A stretch of DNA of 64,000 nucleotides from Casuarina equisetifolia (Eukaryota > Streptophyta > Magnoliopsida > Fagales > Casuarinaceae). Each line of letters begins with the position of its first letter. Position 1 is the first letter of the stretch. A program made the position numbers and the translations under genes. Below the pieces are notes generated by a model, which was not told the origin of the DNA, ran no database searches, and worked only from the letters and a program-made list of their open reading frames with translations. The stretch covers positions 12,574,501-12,638,500 of the forward strand of contig CM052360.1 in NCBI GenBank assembly GCA_028551475.1, given 5' to 3'. Positions 1-13,090 of this stretch are shown here, in pieces.

Positions 1-780
1 GATCTTATAGAATCTTAACCAAATTAACAAGTGATTGTTTGGATATTCGGATGATTTACAGACGCATCAAAACAGTATCTAATTCTCCAGAGTTTCAATT
101 GATGATTTAGAAGACATACTCCTAATCCTATTTATAATCATGTTACAACATGTACGCATTAATTCTAAGGTTGTCTATTCTCAGCCATAGAGTACGGGCT
201 TTTTTGCAATTTTCTATAAGGCTTGAGTGGCGTTGTCATGGTGAGCTTGCTTTTCTGTTGAAAACTGCTTCAAGCGTATTCGTACAATTATGGAAGCACA
301 GAAGAATAAATAAGTACGGTAAAAAGAAAAAATTTGTAAATAGGAACAGAACAATGGATGAGCAACTACACCGGTTATAAATATGGGAATAGAGTAATTT
401 TGAATTGGGTGGCATCGTGTTGATCCAATAGTTTGGCTATTATAGGAAGGGGGCATGTTAAGATATGGTTAATGAATCTTACATTGTTAAAGAATAAATT
501 AAGAACCTTTTTTTATTAGACAATGAGTTTCACCAATTAATGTCTTAAGGTTTAAAGTTGAATATGGACATTTATCTATAAAATTTAATATGGTATCAAA
601 TCACAAGTTTTACCTTAGTGCTTTTATGGTAGCACTATGTAAAAGTGGTAGCACAATGTAGTCTGGGTTGAAACTACATTGGTTCCTTCATTGCATAAAA
701 TGTAGTGAGCTGTTTCTTGTACAAAGGAGCTATATGAATGCTTGAGCTGATTTTATTGTAGAAAGGAGCTATTTGAATTG
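1..780. other. AT-rich stretch, no gene recognised
   Basis: Only short open frames with no recognisable protein similarity occur on either strand. No tRNA-like, LTR-like or satellite structure was seen. Probably old repeat or intergenic DNA. Confidence 0.4.
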
Positions 781-1400
781 CAGAAGATCTAGAGACTCCG
801 CTATGTACACGGGTGAGACTCCAATCCTCATCTCTAACTACATTCTCCAAAATAGCAAAATAATTATAAACTTGTGATGATTTGTCTCTATGATTGGTTC
901 CTTCATTGCATTGTCTTTTCCAAAGCTCTCCGAAAAAACAAGAGAAGTAAATATCTTAGTAGGCTCATATACAACCAATGCTTATTCCAACCATGATAGT
1001 TTGTCATGCATGTATCTTGTCTAGCTTTGTTTGTTTTAGAAACCTTACTCATAGGAACATACTCCATGATTGGTTTGTGAGTAGTAACAAGTGAAACTTC
1101 CTTTCATAGTGAATTGGCTGACTCATTGATCTATGTTCCATTGGTAGAAGCCTCTCTTGCATTCAGCATATGATCCCCATTATTTGTCTTGGTTATGACC
1201 TATACGGGTTCATCAAAGGCAATCTCTTTACTTTTGTTCCTGATAACTCTATAAGTTCCTTTGATCCTTTTTCTTATGTAACACTTGCCTTAATGTAGGT
1301 TGCCCCCTTGTGGAATTGTATGCCTCCTTGGTACATCAAATTCCTCCACCATTAGTGTCTCAAGAAGTCTTCAGGTTGCTCTTTCTCATGTTTTGTGTCT
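780..1400. repeat. Duplicated block A, copy 1 (family unknown)
   Basis: This stretch aligns by eye along its whole length with about 8850-9450, for example the phrases around 793-830 and 8867-8905, 880-960 and 8980-9060, and 1150-1240 and 9210-9290. The copies differ by many substitutions and small indels, so the duplication is old. Neither copy keeps an open frame and I cannot assign the block to a known element. Confidence 0.7.
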
Positions 1401-1442
1401 TTTTCTCCTCCTTCTCCTCCTTCTCCTCCTTCTCCTCTTTAC
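1400..1442. repeat. TCCTCC/TTCTCC microsatellite
   Basis: A pyrimidine-rich simple repeat of about five tctcct-type hexamers. It lies where copy 1 of duplicated block A stops matching copy 2. Confidence 0.8.
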
Positions 1443-2670
1443 ACTCAATAACAAATCAAAATCTCTTTAAGAAAAGACTTTGAAATATCCACTTCCACAA
1501 ATTCCTATTGCAATGGACTGCTTGAGCTGTCCTAATATCTTACCATAAAAATTTGCAAAGAGCATTGCGAATTATAGCCAAAAGAGATGGATTCTAACGC
1601 AATAACAGTAGTTTTGGAAGATAAAACCAAATTGCAACAGTCTTGGCCTCTTGAGTCTTGCTATGCTTATTCTACCATCTGTATCTCTTGAAAGTCCTTC
1701 CCACCCTTGACCATGTCAATGCAAAATCTTTCACGGATTGGAAATGTATACTCAACCACCTGTTATCAAGCAGGCCTACCACAACGAAATTTCTCAAGCC
1801 TCGACCACCATTCACATATTATTCAAACAAATTAGCAAGTGATTGTTCCTTATTATATGTTGCCACTAAGTGTGTGATATTGAATAACTTGATTAAATGT
1901 TTCTCTTGTAAATGCCACTCTAGGAAAATTATCACTTATAAAAGGCAACTTAGGTTCATACCGAATATGAGCTATATTCGGTACACTATTTAGCTGGATG
2001 TGAGGTGACAAAGATTTGCACCCATGTCCCTGCCTATGGTCTACGGTCCATGTAAGGTAGGATTGCTCAAAATCCAATCTATCAGAGGGGGCAAAAGGGG
2101 TTACCCACAATTGCGCCTACTCCACCAAGTATGGGGATACTAGCAGCTGCCCGACCTTCAAAGGATACAAGATGTTCATTTGACATAACTCTAGAAGCTG
2201 CCTTGGGAATCCTGCATATGTTGGCCTAAAGCCCAATGATAGTTTGCAAGTTTGATCTGTTAGCACAAACCATCGGGTCTACTTACAACCTAGATCCGCA
2301 TGAAATGTACGACTTGCATATCCCTCCTTTCATGTATCTATAGTCGTAAGAGTCGACGGTTGATGGGAAATCAAACCCGTTTCGGCTTGCCTTGTCTTCT
2401 TACTTGGGCTAGTCCTCTAATGGGCTCACCGTGACATCCATGCCCACGAGACAAAATGTTTGGTCAACAGTTTGGGCCTACCTTCCCTATGTGGCCTTTT
2501 TATATGAGACTTGACTTGATTTGCATGATGGGTTGTTATGCTCCAATGGACCAAGTAAGCCCTAAAATCTAGATTTAGGCCATCAACTCATGTCGGGCAT
2601 TGCTAATGGGCTGGGAGCTCATTATCCCATTAGGCCTATCCAACCCATTTGACAAAGAAGAACTCACATG
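1443..2670. other. No gene recognised; probable repeat DNA
   Basis: Short frames only. The segment about 2000-2560 is less AT-rich than its surroundings and has no counterpart in the second copy of the duplication, so it may be a separate insertion. No protein similarity was recognised. Confidence 0.35.
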
Positions 2671-3930
2671 AGTGACTTTGTGTGTCATGTGAAGGCCTGA
2701 TTGTCCCCCAATCAGATGTGGCCCAACAATATTCAAATCATGTCCATGTTCTTTTTTAAGATACCCAAAGAGCATCTTTGCATTGTAGAAGTTGATATAT
2801 TAAAATAGCAATATAAGAAAAAGAAAGGGCAAGAAGAATTTAAAGATCAATATGAAGAAAAAAAAGAAGAACAATTTTATTTCTTGAAATCTTTTTAGTA
2901 CAATTGGATTGCCCTTCTATAGTAATCAACAACTAGGCAAAATAGAAGGCAAACAAACTTCAATGGAAAAGACAAATAAAAAGAGACAACAATGACACAA
3001 ACCAATATTAGTAACATACATTACTGGCATGTTATCTTGCCATTCTCTTGATTAAATCACCACTATTGCTTAAACAACGGTATAAGCTTGAAGGAACTAG
3101 GTGACCACAAACCCGCTTTAAAATGTTGATAGCGTGGTGAAGGCTTCAACTAAATATCATTGAGTTTGATGTCAGTGCACGGAATGGCAATGCTACAAGC
3201 TAAACTAATTGGCCACTTCAAATATGTCCCATTTATATGACCATATTTAATACCAGATATTTGTACTGCCCTTGTGCTATTCTTATGGATAGTTTTCTCA
3301 CCATAGAATTGGTCTATTACTATTGGGACCTTGACAATAGAAACTTGAACATTTTCAAGCGATACATTTTTCACCAAGCCCATGCCCCCTTATTTAAGGA
3401 AACAAAGAATCAGATTATTGTAAGATAACAAAAGATAATAACATTGTGATAGTTTTGGATTAACTTTGTACCTACCATGTCTTGATCCTTACACTTGATA
3501 GAGCATTTTGAATCGAGATACTATTGACAATGATATCAGATATGCAAGCAACAGTTTGATCCTTTCCTAGCCCTCCTATACTACAATTAAATGATGATAT
3601 TTAAAGATTTAGTTCTACCTTGTAGTTTCAATTTACTATAACCATCTTTGATGATTATAACATATTGGTTTACCTTATACCATGTCTAGGACCACAATTG
3701 ATATGGTGAATGTGGACGTTGGAGCAGCCAATTTGTATGGATACACAATCATCGCCTATCAAAGAGAGAATAAATTCAGAACTATAATTGGAGAAGCATT
3801 AGCGCTCTAATGTGTTGTGCATTTTACTTAATACAAAAACCATGACAATAAAAAGAGTCATTTAGCCAATTATTCTCTATAAGGTAAATAGCTTTCTAAG
3901 ACCGTATTCATCTTAAAAGGGGGCGTGACT
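2670..3930. repeat. Duplicated block B, copy 1
   Basis: Aligns by eye with about 11840-13215. Shared landmarks are the aggcctgattg...gatgtggccca region (2690-2730 / 11850-11885), the polygalacturonase 3' exons, and the sequence ending at cgtattcatctta (about 3905-3918 / 13200-13213). This copy continues into the 5' part of the polygalacturonase pseudogene, whereas copy 2 stops against a gypsy remnant. Confidence 0.8.
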
Positions 3931-5616
3931 AAAAGAAAGAAAGGAAAAAGGAAAAAGAAAGAAAGAGATATATGTAAATGATTTTAAAAGAGAGGAAAGA
4001 ACTTAATCTTGGTTCCAAGTCTCCTACATGCCTAAGCGCAAGACTTTGGACTTGTTCTTTTATGACAATAAACAAATGAGTCCAAAAGAGATGAAGGAAA
4101 CTAAGTTCACCCTTAGCAGATCAATATGACATGGGCATCTGGCAAATAGCATATTAGGAGCGTAAAGCAAAAGCTAAGGTGTAAGGCATTGGGGAACCAG
4201 CCTTGCAACTCTTCCTATGCTTTATTGGAGAATCAATAGAAAAATTCAAATTTGTGGTCTTACCACAACCGATATTAGAATGTTGAATTTCTACATCTTT
4301 GTTGTTTTGTAGATGAATCTCGTATGTGTTTGGACTATCTTTTGGAGAAGAAACTATAATATTCTATCTTTCACATTGTCAAAGCTATCAAATTTTAAGT
4401 GGCATCGTGGACTGTCTATAATTTTGATGCCACGAATTATGACATTAAAGCTGGAATAGAATCTCAAAGCCTATATTAGAGAAGGAGAATATCCACAAGA
4501 TTAAAATCAGCATCTACCCTTTCAATTGTTTCAAGGAAAATAAACTTATTAATTGAGAAGATAATTTAAATCTTACAGTCGGTTTGGTTTTTGTAGTGAA
4601 TTTTGATTTTGTCTGCTATGCATCAACTTCAAAAGATTAGCCGTCATTCCTCTGTACTCATTTAACATAAAAGTTTCAAGGAAGTTGGATTGATGCTAAC
4701 CTAAACATCATAGACTTGAGAGGTACGCCACTAGTTAGAACCTCGACCATCAATAGTGCCATTACCTTGAATTGTAAAGTTATGGACCCATTTGAAATTG
4801 ATCCATTGAAATAAACTGGACATCGGCCATGAATTAACCTCTGTAAGAGCCAAGATAGTTCCATTAATATGTTGGCATTGCACTCACATTAGCTAAGTGT
4901 GGTAAGCATTTATTCAGTCAAATGTGTAAACCCTAAAATATTAGGGCTGCAAAAAGGAAAAGTAATATACTTTTTATTTATTTATTTAACTCACGTGTCG
5001 AACCTGAGACCATGCAACACTACTCACCACAAAAGAAAAAAAAAGAAAAAGAAAAAAAAGAACATACTTCCCTTTTTTATTTTCTGTATCACGAAGATAC
5101 TGCTCCTGAGTAAGTGAAACGAGATGAAAAGAAGATAGCAAACCTAAAGTACGAGATGAGGCATACAAGGGCCCCGAAGAGTAATGGGGCGGATGAGGAA
5201 CTTGGAATCTTATGGTATTTCTACTGTAGCCCCTTCAATCCTACAAGCTGCCTGCCATGCTGCTTGGAGCGCCTACTTTGTTCACATGATAAAGAAAATT
5301 ATGAAATAACTTGCCGCTAATTATCTCTCTCAGGTATACAAATTTTTTATTTTTCAATTACCTTAGAGTCGTCTGAGACTCCGTCACCCTTAGCTCCAAA
5401 AGACAAAACATTAAAAATCCTGGAAGAAGCTGGTGCAGGACCTGCAGCATCTGAGCCACCAGTGCCGTCATTGCGACTCCTATGTTTCGGGTGCTTGTGG
5501 GGTTTGGTTATCCCAACGTGAAGCTTTCTTGCCTGAACTGAGACCCTGGACGTGGAGAGGATAATGGCGAAAAAGAGCAGCGAAAGGAGAAGAGGTAATT
5601 TCCCCTTGCTCGTCAT
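3150..5616 (-). pseudogene. GH28 polygalacturonase (pectinase) pseudogene
   Basis: Seven exon blocks can be read: 5362-5616, 5144-5272, 4701-about 4873, 4264-4470, 3674-3755, 3472-3580 and 3150-about 3390. The first encodes a signal peptide (residues 1-29) followed by FNVLSFGAKGDGVSDDSK, the usual start of a plant exo- or endo-polygalacturonase. Later blocks read FQWINFKWVHNFTIQGNG, HLKFD, GDDCVSIQ, NCGPRHG and IVIDQFY. The gene is dead. In-frame stops lie at 5210-5212 (TAA), 5144-5146, 4731-4733, 4701-4703, 3472-3474 and 3150-3152 (all TAG). The catalytic NTD motif reads NTY (about 4305) and the GHG motif reads RHG. Exon 3 also lacks an AG just before it. An active family member would cleave pectin in the cell wall. 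Family assignment is firm; the substrate is not known. Confidence 0.9.
5025..5062. repeat. AAAAAG-type microsatellite
   Basis: A-rich simple repeat (aaaag units) in an intron of the polygalacturonase pseudogene. Confidence 0.7.
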
Positions 5617-7080
5617 TACTCGACGCGTTCTCCAAAGCTCTGCTTGGAGAATCTAAAACTCAATGACAAAGAATTGAGATACTATGCGCATGAGAGAGGG
5701 AGAAAGGACGGGGAGCTGCATCCGCTTTTACAGAGCACCGGCTTTTACGGGGCACCGTCATAGAAAATAACCACTTCTCCGAATTAGGCGACGCGGCAAG
5801 GTTGTGATAGAGTTACACGCTTGTTTTAATTTTGAACCGCCAACTTCTATCCTCCATTGAGCTAGGAAGCGTTTTTGAGTTCAGAATTTGAAATCAAATT
5901 ATCTGTTTAAGTTTTTTCTCCGGTTTAGTCAACTAGTGAATTTGCAATAGATGAAAGAAAATTAAAAAAATAATAAAGTGGTAACAAAAAGCAGTAGAAT
6001 CATATTATTTTTTTCTGGTAACTCAAAAGTGATTTGCCTCCATATGTTCTAGTCAAAACTATTTTAGTTCAAAGTATTTTTTAAGTTTCTTTTAAAGGAC
6101 GTAGGCCAGTTTATTTATATTGATATCATTACTCGATGTGACTATTAAATCTTTCAGAAAATACATGGAGCAAGATATTAAACTTAATGATAACTCTATT
6201 TTCATAAAGTTATTTTGATTATTTTAGGGAATAAATAATACAACTTTTGTAAGATAACATTTGAATTTTCTTATATTTATTCAAAATTTCATTGTTTATA
6301 TAGCAAACCCAAGATAGCATGGTAAAAGAAGGAAAACCAACCAATTTTTGTAGATAGCTATCATGCAAGAAGAAATAGAAAAAGAAAAGGCAGTGCACTA
6401 GGAAAAGAGAGGAAGTCGGGCAACAAAGGAAGGCAGCCCATGGAAAGGAAAAAATAAAAAACAAAAATTGAAAACAAAAAACAAGGAGGGCGTGGTTGTA
6501 AAAAAGTTAGTGCACATAACCGAAGAGAAATTCTAAGAATTCAAGGATTTCTTGAAGAGAAGAGAAAATGTTTGCTATATTTAGATATAGGATAGTAAAT
6601 AAATTAAAAAATTTTGTCATCATGTAAGTACTATTATTTTTACAAGCATAAACCTTTGAAATCCATATATAGTAGTTATAGTGAAATCTAAAATGCTCTA
6701 AAAAATTATTTTGATTGATTTTTATCATTTGAATTTAATTAGTTTTAGCTAAGAAATTTTGCTTTAAAGATTATAAATTTTAACGCTTTTTTGATTTGTG
6801 AGATAAGCTTTAGTATTAGTTCACTGTTAGTATGTAATTAGTTTAGTAATTATCAATCTTTGTAAAATAATACCTTTTCATTATTATATTACTTGTTTGA
6901 TTTATTCACTTAGATTTAAAATTTGACAAACACTTGACCCTTTAAAATATGAACCCACCAAGCAAACATAGAGCATCTATGACACATTAAAGTGATAGAC
7001 TAGCACAAAACCATAGTCTACTTGGAAATACAAAGTATGAAATCGAGTAACCTTTACTATCACAAAAATAAACAAAAGAA
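5617..7080. other. Upstream region of the polygalacturonase pseudogene; no gene
   Basis: Strongly AT-rich DNA. The first 150 bases above the polygalacturonase start would hold its leader and promoter, but no clear TATA box was identified. Open frames at 6219-6728 are low-complexity and unrecognised. The end nearest 7080 may include the 3' tail of the neighbouring LINE. Confidence 0.35.
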
Positions 7081-8800
7081 TTTAAGGTGGCTTGTAGTGC
7101 TATAGGCCTAACTAATCTTCCCTTGAAATTTGGCAACAAAGACTTGTTAAAGAGCTAAGAGTCTAGAAAACCTACAAGCCTAATATAAAGTGTCCAAAAC
7201 TTGCTAATCCATCCATCAAGAAATTAGCTTCACAAAAGACATGTTATTTGTGCCTCCAAACAAATATAAGTAAAGCATTGGCATATCTAATAAGCTAACT
7301 TCCAAGAAGTTACAAATAACCATTTTTAAACATTGGACCATAGAGTGGGAGTTTGCTCCTATCTATGCCAAGAGTATACCTTTCTATTTCACATAATTTT
7401 AAGCCCTCCTATAATGCCAAGAACTTGGCCTTTGCACTATCACCAAATCCTAAGTTCACTACATACATAATGTTTAAACTACCCTAAAAATCTTGCACCA
7501 TTCCACCTCCCTTACACATACTATTTGTGCGAGATCCATCCCTATTCAACTTAAGAGTGTCTTCACAAAGGTACTTTGAACAAACCATATGTCCTCCCTT
7601 TGTAGAAGGTCTATAAATAAAGAATTACAAAGCTTGTAGTCGTGAACAATCTAGCAATGAGAGAAGTGTGTACCTTTGAAATTAGCCATTAGCATATGAA
7701 CATCAGATATCACAACTTCCATTAAGCATGGTAAAAAAAAACCCTTATTTGAGTAGATAATATTATTCCTTGCCAACCATATGTGCCATAAAATGTAACA
7801 ACCAACCAATGCAATTACTATTCCACTTTGTAAGACTCTTTAGCCTCATTGAACCAATATGTAAGAAGACTTATAATTGAATCACTCCTTATTAAAAGTT
7901 AAACATGATTGTTAAAGTATTATCACAATTTGTTAGCCAATTCTCCTCGTGCAAACAAGAGATCTATGGTTTCACATTGGGCTTGGGAGTAACAAACACA
8001 TTTGGATGCTAGGGAAAAGCCTTGCCTTTAGATGTTAGAATTCATTAGGAATCCATTGTACATGATTCTATATATGAAAAACCCAATCTTTGTAGGTAAA
8101 TAAGAATTCCAAACGAATTTGCTCCAACTCACCTTCTTTCCTTGAATCCTTATGTGATCATATACCATAGCAGCAAAAAAGGAACCATTTGTTGAAGGTT
8201 CAAAAATGAATCTACTTGGCTCTTTTGCAATAGTAATTGGTTTGGCTTGTTCCAACTAGCCTAGAGATAAGAAGGCAGCTAGAAAAAATTATTTTAAAGG
8301 AGCTTCTCATGTAGCCAGTGGATAATCATTATAGTGAGGAAGTCATAGAAGGTTTTCTAGCCACTTATCCATCCAAAAACATCGAGTTACATTGTTGATT
8401 ATCCATATGCTTTGCTAGAGACCAAAAGGGATATGAATACATATATTGTTCCAACAGTGAGATGCCAAGATATGTCATTTTTTTTATAAAGGACTTCTAT
8501 AGCCTTTCTATACTTTTGTTGCATAAATTTTGCCCTTAGTGATTCACCATTAATATTGTACCATTTGCTTATTTATTTATTTCAAGATAGACTTTGGTAC
8601 TTTGGAAACAAACAAGTAATGAAGTGGGATGGAATACAATATGCTTTGGACTAAGATAAGCTTTCCCTTATAAGAAAGGAACATATTTTCTCAATTACTA
8701 AATATGTTTTATGATCTTAGCCAATAACTCTAGAAAATAACTTTGTTTTGCCTAACCTTCAAATAATGGAACACCCAAATACTTCAAAGGAAGATTTGCA
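7080..8800 (-). mobile_element. LINE (L1-type) retrotransposon, 3' half, decayed
   Basis: Reading the minus strand from 8800 downward gives the end of a reverse transcriptase (PLKYLGVPLFEG at about 8790-8755, then YSIPLHYLFVS-like sequence near 8640). Next comes a zf-RVT domain at 8028-8255 (WSKFVWNSYLPTKIGFF) and an RNase H-like segment near 7550-7440 (KLNRDGSRTNS, then a glycine-rich stretch). This order is typical of plant L1 LINEs. Frames are broken by several stops and shifts. The 5' part (endonuclease and RT core) is absent, as is common for LINE copies. No poly-A tail or target duplication could be fixed. Confidence 0.8.
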
Positions 8801-8849
8801 TGAGAGAACATATCCAATGCTTGAGGCAATGTTTCTTGTATGAAGGAAC

Positions 8850-9450
8850 TATTTGAATTGTAGAAGGCTTTAAAGACTCCACCATGTACACATAAGGAGA
8901 ATGATGCTTATCATTGAGACTCTAATCCTTATCTCCAACCATGTTCTCCAAAACAACAAAAGAAATATAAACCTATGATGATTTGTCTCTATGATTGGTC
9001 TCTTTATTGCATTCTTTTTCCAAAGCTTTCCTTAGAAACAAGAGAAGTAAATATCTTAGCAAGCACATATATAAACTATGCTTATTCTAACAATGACAAT
9101 CTATCATGCAAGTATCCTATTGGTTTAGAAACCTTACAAGAGCATACTTCATGATTGGTGTGCAAGTAGTAGCAAATGGAACTTCTTTTTGTAATGAATT
9201 GGCTACCTCATTGATCCTTGTTTCATTGGTAAAAGCCTTTCTTGTGTTTTGCATATGATCCCTATTGTTTATCTTAGTTATTACCATATGAGTTCATGAA
9301 AAAGTGTCTTTTTACTTTTGTTCCCTTTTTCCTTATGTAATAGTTGCCCTAATGTAGGCTACCCCCTTTGAAATTGTATCCCTTGGTATTCTAGATTCTT
9401 CCACCATTAGTGTCTTGTAAAGTCTTCAAGTTACTCTTTCTCATGTTTTG
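8850..9450. repeat. Duplicated block A, copy 2
   Basis: Partner of 780-1400 in the same orientation. Together with block B (11840-13215) it shows that a multi-kilobase segment was duplicated and that its second copy was later opened by about 2.4 kb of other repeat DNA (9450-11840). Confidence 0.7.
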
Positions 9451-11840
9451 TCTCTTTTCCTACAACAATATAGCCCATGGCCTTCATCTACAAAATGAGC
9501 AATATCTTTTCTTGGATTCATATACATTGACTTGCATATATAGTTATTACTCCACCTTGAACTCGACAGAGCATAACTTATGTACACATGGAAAAACCAT
9601 TAAGCACTCAAGTGGCACAAAAGGTACCATATTTTAGTTCTCCTTTCTTAACAACATCTATGTATTATCCTTCTTGCTTTCACTTTTATATTTTTAATAG
9701 GGAAGTCTTGTATTTGCTAGAAATAGGATAACTCTCCATGTCCTCTTGCTAATTACCATCATAATCCAAGGGAAAGTTTACCTTTTGTGCATCTTTATTG
9801 CATATCTTATGATTAATCCCCTTTGTAAGAATGTTGTTCATTTTTTTTCCCTATGTTATGTGCTTCTTTTGGAATTTTTGCATGGACTTTTTGCTCTACT
9901 ATGTGTTATGCAACTAGAACATGTATATCTTTACACATTGCGCTTCATTATGATGCATGCTTTTTGCTAGATGCTTAATAATAATGACATATCAACATGT
10001 AATTCCATGTCATTATACGCTTAAACGACATTCTATCACACATTGCATTATTATTTTCTACTATCAGTTTTCTTTTGAAAGGACATGTATCTTGAATGTG
10101 AATGACATATCCTTCCAACTCGTGCTATGTACTATCCTTCATACCTTTTTGCATGACTTTGAGCTTCATTCTAATGAGTAATATGGAAGATCCATGCTTG
10201 TATGCCTTATTCTTAGCAGGAGTCTACCTTTTTTCTATTTTGATAATGAAAAAGGAGAAGAGATTTGGAGGAAGTTTGAAGGAGTTTAGTATAGGAACAA
10301 TACCTTATAAAATGGGAGAGATGTTGTAATGGAGACTTTGTGCTCAATATAAACTTGTGTTTCCATTTATATTTTCATTGAGCATTTTTTTCATCATCAT
10401 AAAAAAAAAAGACTATTGAGATAAGCATACTATTATTTTTTATGATAAGTGATTATATACTTATCTCCATGATTGTATGTATTCCTTATGGTATTAAATG
10501 ATCTACTTTATAGGAATATTACTATCTTTAATCAAGGAAATAATGAAATATTTATTCTCATGGCTTTTGTATTTATTTAGAATGGACCCTATACTTTGAT
10601 GGATTTTACTTCTATTATCCAAATCTAACAAGACCTAAAATGAAAGCTTGGACTAAAGTGAAAAAGGCATGCATACCTTAAAGCTAAATTAAAAGAGAGC
10701 AAGCCTAATATGAAGTCAGTCCAATTAAGTCCACATGCGTAAGAGCAGGCCTATACAAAAACACCATCCTGCACTAACTTTAGTGAAAGCCTAGAACAAC
10801 ATCATCTCTACTAGGGCAAAACGAAAAGAACAAGACTAAAGAAGAAAGCGGCCACAAAATGGAGAGAAAAAAAAAGGTGAGAAAGATGGATGGCACTCAA
10901 AAAATTCGACCGTTCTCTCAAGGTTACCATTCTACACTCCTTAAGGATGACAACACCTTATAGACCTAGTCTACAAAGGTGGTTACTATTGAAGATTTCA
11001 CATTTGAGCTATAGATTATAAAAAGGTCTAATATGAGCTCCAGCGAGGTAGTTTTTCAAAAGAGCATCCTTGCATAAAGATATTTAAAGAAATGCTCTAA
11101 GCTTTTTGATTTTTTTTTATGTCCTTTACTTCTTACATTTCTTTAATAGATCTTTTTACATCTATTACCAATTAGTACTGAATTGTTCTTATTTAGTTTT
11201 TGGTAGCTTACTACAAAATCCCTAGATCGAAAAAAATACTATATTTAAGGGATTTTCTTTTTGATACCTCATTGAGCTTTGAATTTGCACTTTATTGTAA
11301 GGGTGCTACTATATTGTATTCTTGACCTTTGTAATTGGTAGTATGTGAGATTGTTGATGACTCTTTGATAGTTTGTCAAAGGAGATGGGTTGGATGTGTT
11401 AATCCAATCACTTACAAAAATTTAATGGAACCCTTTAATAAGTTTATCAAAAGAGGTGAGTTGGAAGATATTTTCCAATCATGTAAAAATTTGTGTGCAT
11501 TTTCTCTTTGATATCACTATTTGATATTATTTGTGATTGTCTTGATGTTTGTACTTTTGGAATTTGAATTACACACAGTCAACAGTGATTAAGACTACAA
11601 ACTTGTTTCAACTCTTGTACATTCAATTTGCATATGTTACTATCAAACTTGCAATTTAATAGTGTTTCCAAATTTCTTCCCTATTGCAATAATCTATTGA
11701 ATTCATCTATTCATTATATAAAGTGTGCTACCTTGGTTGAAAGTGTGTAGTAATTAAGTAGTGGAGGGAAATAGTTAAAAGAATTACATTCTAGAATAAG
11801 AAACTTAATTCAACCCACCTTTTAGGTTGCCTTTAGAGAC
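9450..11840. repeat. Probable copia (SIRE-like) 3' end and LTR remnant
   Basis: No protein is recognised. The segment separates the two halves of the duplicated block, so it is probably an insertion. At about 10220-10265 it carries an attttgataatgaaaaaggagaag stretch, which resembles the polypurine region next to the 3' LTR of SIRE-type copia elements. A TATA-like motif (attataaaaaggt) lies near 11016-11028, as an LTR promoter might. A similar polypurine stretch occurs at 14648-14675. LTR ends and target duplications were not found, so the family call is tentative. Confidence 0.35.
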
Positions 11841-12119
11841 CTAACAATGTTTAGGCTTGATTGTTGCTTAATTGGATGTGGCCCAATAGCTTTTCTATAG
11901 TAATCCAAAACTAAATGTAATAAAAAGCAAACAAACTTTAATGGAAAAGAGAAATAAAAAGAAATAGCAATGACATAAACTAGTTTTTAGTAATATACAT
12001 TATTGACATGTGATCTTGTTATTCTATTGACTGAATCACCATTACTATTTAACAATAGTATATGCTTGAAAGAACCAGGTGACCTTTTGATTTCCCATAA
12101 GTTCAAACATAAGCCCATT

Positions 12120-12800
12120 TTAAAAAATTGATAGCATGGTGAGGGCTTTAACTAAATATCATTGAGTTCAATGTTAGTGCATGGAATGGCAATGCTATAG
12201 GCTAGACTAATTGATTGCTTCAAATATGTCCCATTTATCTAACCATGTTTGACATTGGATATTTGCATTGCTCTTATGCTATCCTTCCAAATACTCTTCT
12301 TGCCTGATTGGTCTATTACTATCAAGACCTTGAAATCAAAAACTTAAACATTTTTAGACAATATGTTTTTACTAAGTCTATGTCCTATGTTTGAGGAAAT
12401 AAAAAATAAGGTTACCGTAAGATAACAAAAGATAATAACATTGTGATAGTCATGGATTAACTCTATACCTGCCATGTCTTAATCCTTATGCTTGTTAGAG
12501 CATTTTTAATTGAGATATTATTGACAATGATATTGGACATGCAAGCAATAGCTTGATCCATTCCTAGCCTTCCTATACTGTAATTAAATGATGATATTTG
12601 AAGATTTAGTTGTACCTTGTGGTTTCACATTTACTATAACCATCTCTAATGATTATAACATATTGATTTACCCTATACCATGTCTAGGACCACAATTGAT
12701 ATGGTGAATATGGACATTTGAGTAACCAATTTGTATGGATACATAGTCATTAAATGTCAAAGAGAAATTAAATTTAGAGCTACAATCAAGGAGGCATTAG
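12120..12800 (-). pseudogene. Polygalacturonase 3' exon fragment (second copy)
   Basis: It matches the 3' three exon blocks of the polygalacturonase pseudogene at 3150-3770. The minus strand at about 12690-12760 still reads VSIQIGYSNVHIHHINCGPRHG-like sequence, but GDDC has been lost and the conserved Cys is Tyr. The 5' exons, including the signal peptide, are missing. It is a fragment inside duplicated block B and not an independent gene. Confidence 0.75.
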
Positions 12801-12840
12801 CGCTATGATGTGTTGTGCATTTTAATTAATACAAAGGTCA

Positions 12841-13090
12841 TATTCTCAAACAATAAAGAAAACCTAAGGAATTAAGGACTAAATAACTATTTAGAAACCC
12901 CTATCATTAATGACAAAAGCCAAAACTATCTAGGAAATTTTGGTGAATATTTTAGACATTTCCTAAGATGCTTTTCTACTTTGCCCTTCTTGGACCCATT
13001 AGATCATATTGTGGCCCAAACATGTATTTGATGACACACAAAATATGGGTTGGGCTATTAGATTGGGCTAGCATAGTCACCCTCGCATCA
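12841..13090. repeat. Segment inserted in copy 2 of block B, flanked by about 45-bp direct repeats
   Basis: About 250 bases lie between two near-copies of the sequence attagcgctatgatgtgttg and its continuation (about 12797-12840 and 13092-13137). Copy 1 of the block has that sequence once (about 3800-3845) and lacks the middle. No coding potential or terminal inverted repeat was recognised. Confidence 0.6.

Noticed and set aside
4980..5010. Possible tRNA T-loop-like sequence (ggttcgacacg on the minus strand)
   Set aside because: No acceptor stem or anticodon arm could be folded around it.
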